A DNA stretch of 34,848 nucleotides. It comes from Thioalkalivibrio sp. (GTDB lineage: Bacteria > Pseudomonadota > Gammaproteobacteria > Ectothiorhodospirales > Ectothiorhodospiraceae). The notes beneath the pieces were generated by a model, which saw only the letters and a list, made by a program, of their open reading frames with translations, was not told where the DNA came from and ran no database searches. Location: the NCBI GenBank assembly GCA_003563455.1, contig PWRV01000241.1, forward strand, positions 1-34,848, given 5' to 3'. Positions 10,117 through 20,038 of this stretch are shown here, piece after piece (the first letter of the stretch is position 1; each line of letters starts with the position of its first letter). The position numbers and the translations under genes were made by a program.

Positions 10117-11415
10117 GTGACGATGCGTTTCGATACCCTGCAGCAGTGGCTGGACTGGCAGGAAACCCTGCACCCTCGAAAAATCGACCTGAGCCTCGAA
10201 CGGGTCGCCGCGGTGGCGGATACCCTTGGTCTGCGGGAATGCGCACCGGTCACCGTCGTCGTTGGGGGCACCAACGGGAAGGGAACAGTAGCGACCATCG
10301 TTTCCGCGTTGCTGAAGGGACTCGGTTTCCGCGTCGGTCTGTACACCTCCCCGCATCTGCTTCGCTATAACGAGCGCGTGGTCATTGACGGATCCCCGGC
10401 CTCCGACACCGACCTTTGTCGTGCCTTCGCGGCAGTCGACATGGCCCGCGGCAACCGCCCGCTGACCTATTTCGAATTCGGCACCCTGGGCGCCGGCTGG
10501 CTGTTTCGGGAGAAACGGGTCGATTTCCAGGTGCTCGAGGTCGGGCTCGGCGGGCGTCTGGACGCCGTGAATGTTTGGGACGCGGACGTTGCCGCGATCA
10601 CCTGCGTGGATCTCGATCATCAGGCGTGGCTGGGCAACGATCGCGAGCAGATCGGTCGGGAAAAGGCCGGAATCATGCGTGCGGGCCGTCCTGTGGCGCT
10701 GGGTGAGGAGACGCCGCCGGCGAGCGTGCTCGATGCGGCGCTTGGCCTCGGTGCCCCGATTTCCCGTCTCGGCCGGGACTATTCGCTGGAACCGGACGGT
10801 GGGGAATGGCGCTGGTGTTGGGCGGGTACGCCGAAGAGGCTGGAACTGGGTGCGGACGCACGCGATCACTTGTCCGGTGCACGTGGCCGCAATGCTGCGA
10901 CCGCTCTGGCCGTGCTGCACCTGCTGGGTTTGCACGAACAACTCACACCGGATGCCCTTCGAGTCGGATTGTCGGCTTCGCCACCCGCCCGACTGCAGCG
11001 CCTGCCCGGGAACCCGGAGTGGCTGCTCGATGTTGCGCACAACCCGCAGTCAGCGCACGAACTGGCCGGCTGGCTTGCCGCCCATCCGGTTTCCGGGCCG
11101 GTTGCCGCGATCGTGGCATTGATGGCCGACAAGGAACGCGGCCCGATTTTCGAGGCGCTGCGAGGGCGTGCGGACGTCTGGTTTCCGATCGACATTCCCT
11201 CGACGCGCGCGCTCCCGGCGCGCGTGCTTGCGCAGGAACTCGAGGCCCTGACCGGTTCGCCGGTGGCTGTCGCGGAGAATCCCGACGCCGCGATCGCCGC
11301 GGCCTCAGCCGCCGCCGGGCCTGACGGGCGTGTGGTCGTCTTCGGTTCCTTCATGACGGTACAGGCCGTTCTGGAATCCCTCTATGCGATGGAACCGCGG
11401 ATGGTGAGCGGCTGA
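10117..11415 (+). CDS. folC: bifunctional folylpolyglutamate/dihydrofolate synthase
   Basis: FolC makes dihydrofolate from dihydropteroate and glutamate, then adds further glutamates to folates. The 432-residue protein carries the Mur-ligase-type P-loop GTNGKGT near residues 51-57 and the TSPHL segment. It also has EVGLGGRLDAVN, the REKAGIMR block and the C-terminal LLDVAHNPQSA motif. The start could be GTG 10117 or ATG 10123, two codons later; neither has a strong ribosome site. The gene lies in the conserved accD-folC-(SPOR)-cvpA-purF order. Confidence 0.97.
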   Translation: MTMRFDTLQQWLDWQETLHPRKIDLSLERVAAVADTLGLRECAPVTVVVGGTNGKGTVATIVSALLKGLGFRVGLYTSPHLLRYNERVVIDGSPASDTDLCRAFAAVDMARGNRPLTYFEFGTLGAGWLFREKRVDFQVLEVGLGGRLDAVNVWDADVAAITCVDLDHQAWLGNDREQIGREKAGIMRAGRPVALGEETPPASVLDAALGLGAPISRLGRDYSLEPDGGEWRWCWAGTPKRLELGADARDHLSGARGRNAATALAVLHLLGLHEQLTPDALRVGLSASPPARLQRLPGNPEWLLDVAHNPQSAHELAGWLAAHPVSGPVAAIVALMADKERGPIFEALRGRADVWFPIDIPSTRALPARVLAQELEALTGSPVAVAENPDAAIAAASAAAGPDGRVVVFGSFMTVQAVLESLYAMEPRMVSG

Positions 11416-11647
11416 TGGACCGGACCGGGCCGCGCACGACGCCGGAAAATCCGGGCGCCGGTCGTTATACTCCTCCTCTCGCCGGGCCTGGCAGGCTTCG
11501 ATTCGCCATGCACGGCGCTCCATTCGGTCCAACCGTGAAGAGTGATCCGTTGCCGACCATGACTGTGTCTTCCATTCCCGGGTCCCCGCACCCGAGCGTG
11601 AAGCCCTGCACCGGAACGGGTGCCGACGCCGGGGGATTCTGCGGAGC
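11416..11647 (+). other. 232-base gap between folC and the SPOR gene
   Basis: No convincing gene is present. A short open frame (start 11415) overlaps the folC stop, but it is Pro/Gly-rich without domain or ribosome site and is probably chance. TATACT at 11466-11471 is a fair -10 box, but the matching -35 position is poor, so it is only a candidate promoter for the downstream cvpA-purF group. Confidence 0.4.
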
Positions 11648-12199
11648 ATGACCGTGGAACCACCCGTACGTTACCGGATGGTCGGGGCGATCGTCCTGAT
11701 CTTTCTCGCCGTGCTTTTTCTACCGTGGCTGTTCGATGGCGCCGGTTACGAGGCGATGCAGGATCTGGAACAGCCGATCCCGGATCGACCGACGTTCGTT
11801 GAACCGCACACGCCGCCGGCGCCCGCACCCGAACCCCGCAGGGACCGTGTAGACGAGGGCGCCGACGCTGCGGCGTCCGTGGCGCAGGCGCCGGAAGTCT
11901 CCCCACCAGATCCCGTTCCCGAGGCCACCGGCCGAGCGGCTACCGCGGCGGGTGCGGCGCCAGGGGTCGGCTGGTCGGTGCAGGTCGGCAGCTTCGGCAG
12001 GGAGACGAATGCGCGGGACGAGGCCCGGCGGCTGCGTGAGGCAGGCTTTACCGCCTTCGTCGAGCGTGGCAGCGCCAATGGCCGTGATGTCTGGCGCGTG
12101 AAGGTGGGCCCCCGGGCCGAGCGTGACCAGGCCCTGCGTCTGCGCGACGACCTGCAGCGGCGAATGGATGTCACCGGCATCGTGGTGGCCCACCCGTGA
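11648..12199 (+). CDS. DedD-like SPOR-domain cell division protein
   Basis: This is a bitopic inner-membrane protein of 183 residues. A short basic N-terminus leads into one membrane helix (MVGAIVLIFLAVLFLPWLF, about 10-28), then a Pro/Ala-rich periplasmic linker, then a C-terminal SPOR domain (WSVQVGSFGRETNA to about 181). SPOR domains bind glycan strands stripped of stem peptides at the division septum. The arrangement and position between folC and cvpA match DedD of Escherichia coli, although the linker is divergent. I call it DedD-like without a firm symbol. Confidence 0.88.
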   Translation: MTVEPPVRYRMVGAIVLIFLAVLFLPWLFDGAGYEAMQDLEQPIPDRPTFVEPHTPPAPAPEPRRDRVDEGADAAASVAQAPEVSPPDPVPEATGRAATAAGAAPGVGWSVQVGSFGRETNARDEARRLREAGFTAFVERGSANGRDVWRVKVGPRAERDQALRLRDDLQRRMDVTGIVVAHP

Positions 12200-12322
12200 T
12201 TGGCTCGCCAGTGCCACGGGAAATTCCGGCGGGTGCGGTCGCGTCGGTGGTCTGGGGTAGACTACCGCCCCCGCCGGTGACCGGTGCCGGCGCTCAGCCA
12301 CGGTTGACAGGACTCGGATGAC

Positions 12323-12826
12323 GTGAACTGGATCGACTTCCTATTCATCGGGCTCATCGCCATCTCGGGTCTGATCAGCCTGTATCGGGGCTTCGTGCGC
12401 GAGGTGTTTTCCGTCGTCACATGGATCGTGGCGATCTGGGTCGGCATCCGATTTGCCGGGGCCACCGCGGAATACCTTCCCGCGGCCCTGAGTGATGAGA
12501 CCCTGCGCCTCGGCATCGCCTTCGCGGTCCTGTTCATCCTGGTCCTGATCGTCGGCGGAATCGCGGGTATCATCGCCACCCGCCTGGTTCGTGGCACGGG
12601 ACTGACCGGAACAGACCGGTCGCTGGGCATTGTCTTCGGCCTGCTGAGAGGTGTGCTCATCGTCGCGCTGCTGGTGTTCGTGGCGTCGCTGACGCTGGTC
12701 CCGGAGGAATCCTGGTGGCAGGAAAGCCGCCTGGTGCCCGAATTCGAACGCCTGGTCGGATGGGTGGTGAACCAGTTGCCGGAGACGATTCAGGAACGTC
12801 TGCGCGATCTGCCGGACGAGGTGTGA
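12323..12826 (+). CDS. cvpA: CvpA family membrane protein
   Basis: CvpA proteins are small inner-membrane proteins needed for colicin V production in E. coli and linked to envelope stress tolerance; their biochemical role is unclear. The 167-residue product shows the family N-terminus ([21 protein letters not shown]) and the FVREVFS turn. There are about four hydrophobic helices and then a soluble tail. The start is GTG 12323. In the 122 bases upstream a GGTAG-A-CTACC palindrome (12256-12266) overlaps a TAGACT box, which could be part of a promoter, though no clear -35 is seen. purF follows after 34 bases, the usual pairing. Confidence 0.94.
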   Translation: MNWIDFLFIGLIAISGLISLYRGFVREVFSVVTWIVAIWVGIRFAGATAEYLPAALSDETLRLGIAFAVLFILVLIVGGIAGIIATRLVRGTGLTGTDRSLGIVFGLLRGVLIVALLVFVASLTLVPEESWWQESRLVPEFERLVGWVVNQLPETIQERLRDLPDEV

Positions 12827-12860
12827 CCCTGGACCGGTTCCACAGTCCATTGGAGTTGCC

Positions 12861-14366
12861 ATGTGTGGAGTCATAGGTGTCGTCGGCACCGCCGCAGTCA
12901 ATCAGCTGCTTTATGACGCAATGCTGGTGTTGCAGCACCGGGGCCAGGACGCTGCGGGCATCGTCACTTCGGACGCCCAGGGGCGCCTGCATCTGCGCAA
13001 GGACAACGGTCTGGTCCGGGACGTCTTCCAGGCTCAGCACATGCGTGGCTTGCTCGGAAACATGGGCATCGGGCACGTGCGCTATCCGACAGCCGGTACG
13101 GCCAGTTCCGCGGAGGCGCAGCCTTTCTACGTTAATTCGCCCTTCGGGATCACCCTCGGTCACAACGGCAACCTGATCAACGCCCGCGAGCTGAACCAGG
13201 CCCTTTTCGCGACAGACCGCCGGCACATCAATACCGACTCGGATTCGGAGATCCTGCTGAATGTCTTCGCCCAGGAGCTGCTCCGCTTTCTCGACAACGG
13301 CCTGACCGCCGACGCGGTGTTCAACGCCATCGCGCGCGTGCACGAGCGGGCAGTTGGCGCCTATGCGGTGGTCGGCATGATCGCCGGACGCGGGCTGGTG
13401 GCTTTCCGCGATCCGTTCGGCATCCGGCCGCTGGTCTATGGCCGCAGGGAGACTCCGGGCGGCGTCGAGTGGATGGTCGCCTCGGAGAGCGCAGCCCTGG
13501 AGTCGCAGGGCTTCGAGCTCGAGCGCGACCTCGGCCCCGGCGAGGGCATCTTCATCACGCCGGAAGGCGAGGTCGCGACGCGGTACTGCGCACCGGGCGC
13601 ATCGCTGCACCCGTGTATCTTCGAACACGTCTATTTCGCGCGCCCGGACTCCGTGATCGACAACATCTTCGTGCACCGGGCGCGGATGCGCATGGGCACC
13701 CGTCTCGGCCAGAAGATCCGGCGGATCTGGCCGGACCACGACATCGACGTCGTCGTGCCCATTCCCGACACCGGCCGCACGGTCGCTCTCGAGATGGCGC
13801 ACGAACTCGATATCAAGTACCGCGAGGGCTTCATCAAGAACCGCTACATCGGGCGCACCTTCATCATGCCCGGCCAGACGCGCCGTCGGAAATCGGTACG
13901 CCAGAAACTGAACGCGATCTCGCTCGAGTTCAGGGACAAGAACGTGATGCTGGTCGACGATTCGATCGTTCGCGGCACCACCTCCCGGGAGATCGTGCTG
14001 ATGGCGCGCGAGGCCGGTGCGCGCAAGGTGTACTTCGCGTCGGCGGCTCCGCCGGTGCGCTTTCCCAACATCTACGGTATCGACATGCCCGCTCCAAACG
14101 AACTCATCGCGCACGAGCGGGACGAGGATTCGGTCTGTGCGGCGATCGCCGCCGACCGGCTGATCTACCAGGACCTCGACGACCTGATTGCCGCAGTCCA
14201 GCGGGGCAACCGGTCAATCGCGAAGTTCGACTGTTCCGTGTTCACTGGCGAGTATGTGACGGGTGTGGATCCCGCCTACCTCGACTATGTGGCCACGGCG
14301 CGCGCCGACGGCAACGCCCTGGAATCGACCAGCGGCGAGGGGCTCGACCTCGCGAACAAGAAGTGA
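12861..14366 (+). CDS. purF: amidophosphoribosyltransferase
   Basis: PurF carries out the first committed step of purine synthesis, moving glutamine amide nitrogen to PRPP. The 501-residue protein begins MCGVIGVVG, so Cys2 becomes the N-terminal nucleophile after Met removal; no propeptide is present. The glutaminase domain includes [20 protein letters not shown] and GHNGNL. The phosphoribosyltransferase PRPP loop is [14 protein letters not shown], starting near residue 362. The stop overlaps the GTG of the next gene. Confidence 0.98.
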   Translation: MCGVIGVVGTAAVNQLLYDAMLVLQHRGQDAAGIVTSDAQGRLHLRKDNGLVRDVFQAQHMRGLLGNMGIGHVRYPTAGTASSAEAQPFYVNSPFGITLGHNGNLINARELNQALFATDRRHINTDSDSEILLNVFAQELLRFLDNGLTADAVFNAIARVHERAVGAYAVVGMIAGRGLVAFRDPFGIRPLVYGRRETPGGVEWMVASESAALESQGFELERDLGPGEGIFITPEGEVATRYCAPGASLHPCIFEHVYFARPDSVIDNIFVHRARMRMGTRLGQKIRRIWPDHDIDVVVPIPDTGRTVALEMAHELDIKYREGFIKNRYIGRTFIMPGQTRRRKSVRQKLNAISLEFRDKNVMLVDDSIVRGTTSREIVLMAREAGARKVYFASAAPPVRFPNIYGIDMPAPNELIAHERDEDSVCAAIAADRLIYQDLDDLIAAVQRGNRSIAKFDCSVFTGEYVTGVDPAYLDYVATARADGNALESTSGEGLDLANKK

Positions 14367-14953
14367 CCGGCGGCGTCCCCACGGCCGACCCCACGACGAT
14401 GGATACCGCGTGGCTGCAGCGTGTGGTGCGCGATGCGCGGGTGCGGGAGCCCGGCGGTATGGGCCGCCCGATTCTGGTGGTGCGCGTAGACGAGCAGCGC
14501 CTGTACGTCGTGGATCATGGCCACCCGCCGGAGCATTATCCGGTGTCGACCGCCGAAAACGGGGTCGGGAACCGCCAGGGCAGTAACCGGACCCCCACGG
14601 GCCTGCATCGCGTGGCACAGCGCATCGGGGATGCCGCGCCGGCCGGCAGTGTCTTTCGCGGCCGCGTCGCCACCGGCGAGATCGCCCCGGTGCTGTCCGA
14701 TCCCGGGCAACGCGGTCCCGGAGATCGCATCACCTCGCGGATCCTCTGGCTGGAAGGCCTCGAACCGGGCCGGAATCGGGGCGGCGAGGTCGACAGCTTC
14801 AGCCGTTACATCTACATCCACGGCACCGATGAGGAGGGGCGGATCGGGGTGCCGGCTTCGCACGGCTGCATCCGGATGCGCAATAGGGACATCGTTGCGC
14901 TGTTTCCCCGCGTGCCTCTGCATTCCCTCGTCCTGATCCTCCCGGACGCCTGA
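14363..14953 (+). CDS. L,D-transpeptidase (YkuD) domain protein without visible signal peptide
   Basis: The C-terminal half carries the L,D-transpeptidase signature: [10 protein letters not shown], then ASHGCIRM, with the catalytic Cys at residue 169 (counted from GTG 14363) and the His/Gly of SHGC. In the family this Cys cross-links peptidoglycan stem peptides or attaches proteins to them in the periplasm. The N-terminus shows neither a hydrophobic signal nor a lipobox, so export is not explained by the sequence. GTG 14363 overlaps the purF stop; ATG 14399 is an alternative giving 184 residues. Neither has a strong ribosome site, which fits translational coupling to purF. Confidence 0.88.
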   Translation: MTGGVPTADPTTMDTAWLQRVVRDARVREPGGMGRPILVVRVDEQRLYVVDHGHPPEHYPVSTAENGVGNRQGSNRTPTGLHRVAQRIGDAAPAGSVFRGRVATGEIAPVLSDPGQRGPGDRITSRILWLEGLEPGRNRGGEVDSFSRYIYIHGTDEEGRIGVPASHGCIRMRNRDIVALFPRVPLHSLVLILPDA

Positions 14954-14980
14954 TCGCCGGAAGGGCTGGCCCTAGACGGG

Positions 14981-15250
14981 ATCGTGGGAGCGGTCTCCAG
15001 CCGCGTTGCGGCGCTGGGTTGAATGCGCCGGGCCATCGCGGCCAGAGTCCACCCCCCCATGGGCCTGGGCGGCCGCCGGAGGCCAGCTCCCCGACCGATT
15101 TTCCCCGGCGCCAGCCCGGCGAGAGGGCTCGCCTCCCCCAGGGGCCGGGGTGACCGTGCAGGAGCGTGCCCTGCACGCGAATTGGCGTCGGGTTTCGCCC
15201 TGGCGTCCGGGGCGCCAGCGGCGCATTCGCGAGCAGGCTCGCTGCGACAG
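14981..15250. repeat. cluster of REP-like palindromic elements
   Basis: At least five short palindromes follow one another. They are GTGGGAGCGG...CAGCCGCG (14984-15005), GGCGAG-AGGG-CTCGCC (15118-15133), GCGTGC-CCT-GCACGC (15164-15178), CTGGCG-N7-CGCCAG (15200-15218) and GCGAGC-AG-GCTCGC (15229-15242). Several carry the G(T/C)(A/G)GGAGC(G) head and CCGCGA-type tail seen in REP elements of pseudomonads and xanthomonads. Orientations alternate: the 15118 unit and the segment near 15070-15095 read as REP-like on the minus strand. No REP-associated transposase (RAYT) gene lies in the window. Confidence 0.7.
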
Positions 15251-15345
15251 GGGGGTGGGGGCGAACGCTGCAGGACATTTCATGGGTGCAATAGCCTTTG
15301 TGATACCATGGGCTTTCGTCATTCGCTCGACCAGGTGGTGGAATT

Positions 15346-15370
15346 TTTGTTGACTACGGCGGTCAAGAAA
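15346..15370 (+). promoter_or_regulatory. candidate type-1 IscR binding site upstream of iscR
   Basis: The inverted repeat TTGAC-N7-GTCAA lies about 75-100 bases before the iscR start. Against the E. coli type-1 IscR consensus as I recall it (ATASYYGACTRWWWYAGTCRRSTAT), the site keeps the GACT and GTC cores and the flanking SYY and RRS positions. Mismatches fall in the AT-rich centre, the outer ends and one core A. In E. coli [2Fe-2S]-IscR uses such sites to repress its own operon. Confidence 0.55.
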
Positions 15371-15444
15371 AACGGAAGGGAAGCTAGAACCGAATACGGA
15401 AGCCAGAAACCCATGAATTGCTGCTATCCCCGGAGGCGACGTAT

Positions 15445-15921
15445 ATGAAGTTGTCAACCAAGGGCCGCTACGCGGTCACCGCCATGATGGACCTGGCGAT
15501 CCACGATCGGATCGGGCCGGTGACGCTGGCCGAAATTTCGCAGTGCCAGGGCATTTCCCTGTCTTACCTGGAGCAGCTGTTCGCGAAGCTGCGCAAGGCA
15601 AGCCTGGTCGAAGGCGTCCGCGGACCGGGGGGCGGATACCGTCTGGCCAAGCGGGCCGACCAGATCAGCATCGCCCACATCATCATGGCCGTGGACGAAT
15701 CCGTCGATGTCACGCGCTGCAAGGGGCACAAGGACTGTCAGCAGGGCGAACGCTGTCTCACCCATGAGCTGTGGGACGATCTCAGTCAGCAGCTCCACGA
15801 CTTTCTGGACGGGATTACGCTGGCACAGTTCGCCAATCGTCCCGAGGTACAGAAGGTCGCCCGCCGGCAGGATGAGCGCCGGGCGCGGCACCACTTCATC
15901 TTCCGTCACGACGCAGCCTGA
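15445..15921 (+). CDS. iscR: Rrf2-family Fe-S cluster regulator IscR
   Basis: IscR is a [2Fe-2S]-sensing transcription factor that controls Fe-S assembly genes. The 158-residue product has the winged-helix N-terminus [18 protein letters not shown] and the recognition helix region [14 protein letters not shown]. The [11 protein letters not shown] wing and the cluster ligands C92, C98, C104 and H107 sit at the same positions as in E. coli IscR. ATG 15445 is chosen for the CGGAGG ribosome site 8 bases before it; an in-frame ATG at 15418 lacks one. Unusually, iscS, iscU and iscA do not follow. The next gene (tgpA) is convergent and overlaps the 3' end by 16 bases. Confidence 0.95.
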   Translation: MKLSTKGRYAVTAMMDLAIHDRIGPVTLAEISQCQGISLSYLEQLFAKLRKASLVEGVRGPGGGYRLAKRADQISIAHIIMAVDESVDVTRCKGHKDCQQGERCLTHELWDDLSQQLHDFLDGITLAQFANRPEVQKVARRQDERRARHHFIFRHDAA

Positions 15922-17993
15922 TCGCCCCGGCCTTTACCGGGGAGTGGGCGCACACGCCGGGGTTTATCCCCGGCGTTTTTTTGGGCAACCCAGTCCATGC
16001 CGGGCCGCACGTCCCGCAGGGCCCTGAGCAACTGACTCTCGCAGTCCGAGCGCTCCACAGGACTCAACTCCGCGTAGCGCAGTCGGGTGTACGCGTGAGC
16101 AATGTCCGACAGCGGGTTCGCAAGGTCGGGCCGGATCGCGCTCAGCCGGGCAGCATAGCCGGTCATCGTCTCGTGCGGCGCGCGCTCCAGCCCATGCCGC
16201 CGAAAGCGTCGTGACAACCGGTCGAGCGCCCGCTGCGCTCTGTCCCGATCGTCTCCGGGGCGACGCGCCACAGCGATCAGTCCGGCGGCCAGACCGAGTC
16301 CGCCGAAGGACACGACGAGTGCGATCAGGATGCTGCGCCAGTCGGTGGCGTCGAGTCCGAAGCGGGCAAAGAGCTGGCGCTGGCGTTCCGGATCGAAGGC
16401 CAGCACCAGGCTCTCCCAGCGGAAGGTCGCGAGTTCCTGCCAGTCCGACAACCGCAGGCGCCACTGCACCGTCCAGGGCAGGCCCGACCGGCGCAGGAAC
16501 GCGGGAGCATCGGCGTCGTCACCGAACAGTCCGCCCAGTCCGGTCTCGATGCGCTCCGGGGCGATCGCGGCCGTTGGATCGACCCGCACCCAGCCAGCGT
16601 CGTCCAGCCACACCTCGGTCCAGGCGTGGGCATCGGCCTGGCGCAGCCGCAGGTAGTTTCCCGTGTCCATCCACTGGCCGCCCTGGTAGCCGGTAATGAC
16701 GCGCGCGGGGATGCCGGCCGCGCGCATCAGTACCGCGAACGCGGATGCGTAGTGCTCGCAGTAGCCCGCCTGGGTCTCGAACAGAAAGTGGTCGGTGCGA
16801 TCGCCCTGCAGCCGTGGGGGGCGGAGCGTGTAGCGAAAAGGCTCTCCGGCGAACAGTTCAAGCGCCGCGCTGACGATCGCACGGTCGTCGTCCCGGTGCA
16901 TCGCCCGCCAGAGTCCCGCCTGTACGCGGCTTCGTGCCGCGGTGTTCTCAGGCAGCATCAGCGCCCGGGCACGTTCCCCTTCTGCAAGCGGCAGCGCCGG
17001 CGGTGCGTCGAGCCGGGCGCTGGCGGTGTACTGGATGCGGTTGTCGATGCGGTTGCGCTGCACCACCTGCAGATTGTCCAGCAGGCGCGCCTGTGGCGGC
17101 ACGGAGGCGGGAAAATCCAGCACCGGCAGGTAGCGTGCGCGCGTCGGTTCCAGCGTTACGGTGTAGGCAACGTCATCCGTGGCCGGGCCCGCTGCCGGAA
17201 TCTCCGGACGGTCGCGGTCGGCTTGCCAGCCGCGTCCGTCGAAGTCGGTCATCACCTGCGCGCGCCAGTACTGCAGGCTGGAGGGCGGGACCGGTCCGTC
17301 GAAGCGCACCCGCATCGCGGTGGCTTCGTTTTCCAGCAACTGCGCGATATCGCCCGGCTCGAGGCGGTCGGAGAGGCCGGTTTGTGCGACGCTCTCCTCT
17401 GCGGGGTTTCCCCATATCGGCCCCGGGATCCGGGGAAAGACCAGAAACAGGATCAGCATGATCGGGAGGGCGTGCACCAGCATCAGCGCCGAGGACCGGG
17501 CAAGGCGGCGAAACGGCAGGGGTCGACCGCCGTGGACCTGGATCAGGGCCGCGGTGATCAGCCAGGCCGACAGCAGCGAGTACGCCGCGATCAGGATCGA
17601 CTGGTTGAAGAAGTAGGTGGTGACCACGATGAAATAGGCGAGAAAGAGCGTGACCACGACGTCGCGTTCCGAGCGGATCTCGAGGAGTTTGAGCGCGACC
17701 ATCACCAGCAGCAGCGCGGTGCCGGCCTGCTGGCCGGTAAAGGTGCCGAAGTGGCTGAAGGTCAGCGCCCCACCCCCGAGCACGATCGGCACGAGGATCC
17801 AGCGCGACGGGAGCCGGGCATGACCCGCGTGAATGATCAGACGCCACAGCAGCGCAGCGGCAAGCACCGCGATCACCCATGGAGGCTGGTGCCATGCGTG
17901 GGGGAGCGCCGCGACGGGTATGGCGGCAAGCAGGAGCCACAGGCCGGGCAGGGCGGTCGGTCGGGTCGGGACGACGGTTGACGCGGTGGTCAT
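15906..17993 (-). CDS. tgpA: TgpA-type membrane transglutaminase
   Basis: This 695-residue inner-membrane protein has an N-terminal block of about six membrane helices and an extracytoplasmic DUF3488/TgpA region. A transglutaminase-like core follows, with C412 ([11 protein letters not shown]), H456 (DAHAWTEVW) and D472 (VRVDPTAA). A late membrane helix ([20 protein letters not shown]) and a cytoplasmic DUF4129-like tail close the protein. TgpA of Pseudomonas aeruginosa is an essential transglutaminase of unknown substrate. ATG 17993 overlaps the stop of the DUF58 gene (ATGA), fixing the start. The 3' end overlaps iscR by 16 bases and runs through the iscR terminator, so the last 25 or so residues (NAGDKPRR... 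onward) are dictated partly by the hairpins. Confidence 0.93.
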   Translation of the reverse strand: MTTASTVVPTRPTALPGLWLLLAAIPVAALPHAWHQPPWVIAVLAAALLWRLIIHAGHARLPSRWILVPIVLGGGALTFSHFGTFTGQQAGTALLLVMVALKLLEIRSERDVVVTLFLAYFIVVTTYFFNQSILIAAYSLLSAWLITAALIQVHGGRPLPFRRLARSSALMLVHALPIMLILFLVFPRIPGPIWGNPAEESVAQTGLSDRLEPGDIAQLLENEATAMRVRFDGPVPPSSLQYWRAQVMTDFDGRGWQADRDRPEIPAAGPATDDVAYTVTLEPTRARYLPVLDFPASVPPQARLLDNLQVVQRNRIDNRIQYTASARLDAPPALPLAEGERARALMLPENTAARSRVQAGLWRAMHRDDDRAIVSAALELFAGEPFRYTLRPPRLQGDRTDHFLFETQAGYCEHYASAFAVLMRAAGIPARVITGYQGGQWMDTGNYLRLRQADAHAWTEVWLDDAGWVRVDPTAAIAPERIETGLGGLFGDDADAPAFLRRSGLPWTVQWRLRLSDWQELATFRWESLVLAFDPERQRQLFARFGLDATDWRSILIALVVSFGGLGLAAGLIAVARRPGDDRDRAQRALDRLSRRFRRHGLERAPHETMTGYAARLSAIRPDLANPLSDIAHAYTRLRYAELSPVERSDCESQLLRALRDVRPGMDWVAQKNAGDKPRRVRPLPGKGRGDQAAS
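15925..15942 (+). terminator. hairpin downstream of iscR (no T run)
   Basis: CCCCGG, a six-base loop and CCGGGG form a stem four bases after the iscR stop. It has no T tract and may assist the stronger terminator 12 bases further on. It also lies inside the last codons of the convergent tgpA. Confidence 0.4.
15954..15982 (+). terminator. rho-independent terminator of iscR
   Basis: A nine-base-pair stem (ACGCCGGGG / CCCCGGCGT) with a short TTTAT loop is followed by seven T residues on the plus strand. This is a textbook intrinsic terminator for iscR. The same DNA encodes the C-terminal tail of TgpA on the other strand. Confidence 0.88.
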
Positions 17994-18990
17994 TCTGCGG
18001 AATGTCCGGGCAGGCCGAACAATGCCAGCGCGCGCAGGCAGCGGCCGAGATGGTCGGGGCCGGTGTCCGGACCGACCCGGGTTCCGGGCAGGCGCAATCC
18101 GTAGACTTGGCCCTGGGCATTGGCCTCCAGCACCCGGTGGCACAGCGCCGACAGGCGCGCCTCCGGGTCCGTGGCCGGGACGCCGTCCCAGTCCAGCCAG
18201 ACCGGTGCACCACTGCCGGATCCGGTATCCCGCACGAAAAGCTGGCCGCTGCGGGCCACCGCCTTCCAGGCGATACGGTTGGGAGGATCGCCAGGGCGGT
18301 ATTCGCGGATCTCGTCGGGTGCGGCATCCGGTCTTGCGGCGTTTTCGGCCTGTTCTCCGTCGGATTCATCACCGGTGAGGGCGAGTGCGTCGAGCGGTAT
18401 CGGAGCGGGGTAGACGAGGATCTCGTGGTCCAGTGTGAACCAGGTCCAGGCCTCCAGCAGTCCCAGGGGGTAGCGGGTCGACAGGCGTTGCCGCGGCAGT
18501 CGGTGGATACCGCGCGGCCGGGGCTCGAGCGGAACCGCGATCTCCGTCGAACCGCTGGGCTCCAGGAAGGCCGGACGGCTCGGGGTCCCGCCCGCCGCCG
18601 ACAGGTGGATGGCCTCGCGGGGTCTCGCGCTGCGGTCCTCGAGACGCAGCGTCAGCAGGGGCGCTGTCCCGGCAAATACCGGTGCGACCGGGAGTGCGGT
18701 GACCTCGAGCCCCAGCAGATTGCGATGGGTGTACCACATCGCGTTGTGGCCGATGCCGACAACGAGGAAGGTCAGCAGAAAGGCCATGTTGTTCGAGTAG
18801 TTGATCGCACCCAGCAGCATCACCATCAGGATCGCAAGCAGCATGTACCCCTGGCGCGTGGGCAGGATGTAGACGCGGTCCCGGCCGATCACCGCGCGCC
18901 GGCCGTCTGCCCGGTGGCGGCGTGTGACCCAACGGATGAAGTCCTCGCGCAGGCGGCCCCGGCTCGTGGTGGCCCCGGCCCCGTCGCTTT

Positions 18991-19009
<19 letters not shown>
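17990..19009 (-). CDS. DUF58 domain-containing membrane protein
   Basis: The 339-residue protein has two adjacent N-terminal membrane helices (MLLAILMVMLLGAINYS and FLLTFLVVGIGHNAMW). The DUF58 signature REYRPGDPPNRIAWKAVAR-GQLFVRD lies near residues 237-262. DUF58 proteins resemble von Willebrand A domains and nearly always sit beside MoxR ATPases. The ATG at 19009 overlaps the end of moxR by 19 bases and the stop overlaps the tgpA ATG, so the three genes are translated as a unit. The molecular role is not established. Confidence 0.93.
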
Positions 19010-19923
<914 letters not shown>

Positions 19924-20038
19924 GCGGTATCCTTGATCTGCCTGCGTGTTGAGTCGGACGTCCTGGCCAGGGTTCCCCTGGACCGGGGCCGTGCGCGATT
20001 GCACGGGCCCATTATGAACCTTTGCTGCGCTGGAAGCT

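Larger units (their letters stand above)
14954..15444. other. 491-base gap with REP-like palindromes and the iscR leader
   Basis: I see no gene here. The left two thirds (about 14980-15255) is a string of GC-rich palindromes, listed separately. The right third, from about 15285, becomes AT-richer and holds a TTGAC...GTCAA operator-like site at 15346-15370, a possible -10 box TAGAAC (15385-15390), and the iscR ribosome site CGGAGG (15431-15436). Confidence 0.8.

Noticed and set aside
11415-11651. 78-codon plus-strand frame between folC and the SPOR gene
   Set aside because: Low-complexity Pro/Gly composition, no ribosome site, and it overlaps a promoter-like region.
14972-15457. 161-codon minus-strand frame and several plus-strand frames in the gap before iscR
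   Set aside because: They run through REP-like palindromes and the iscR leader, and their residues reflect the repeats rather than a protein family.
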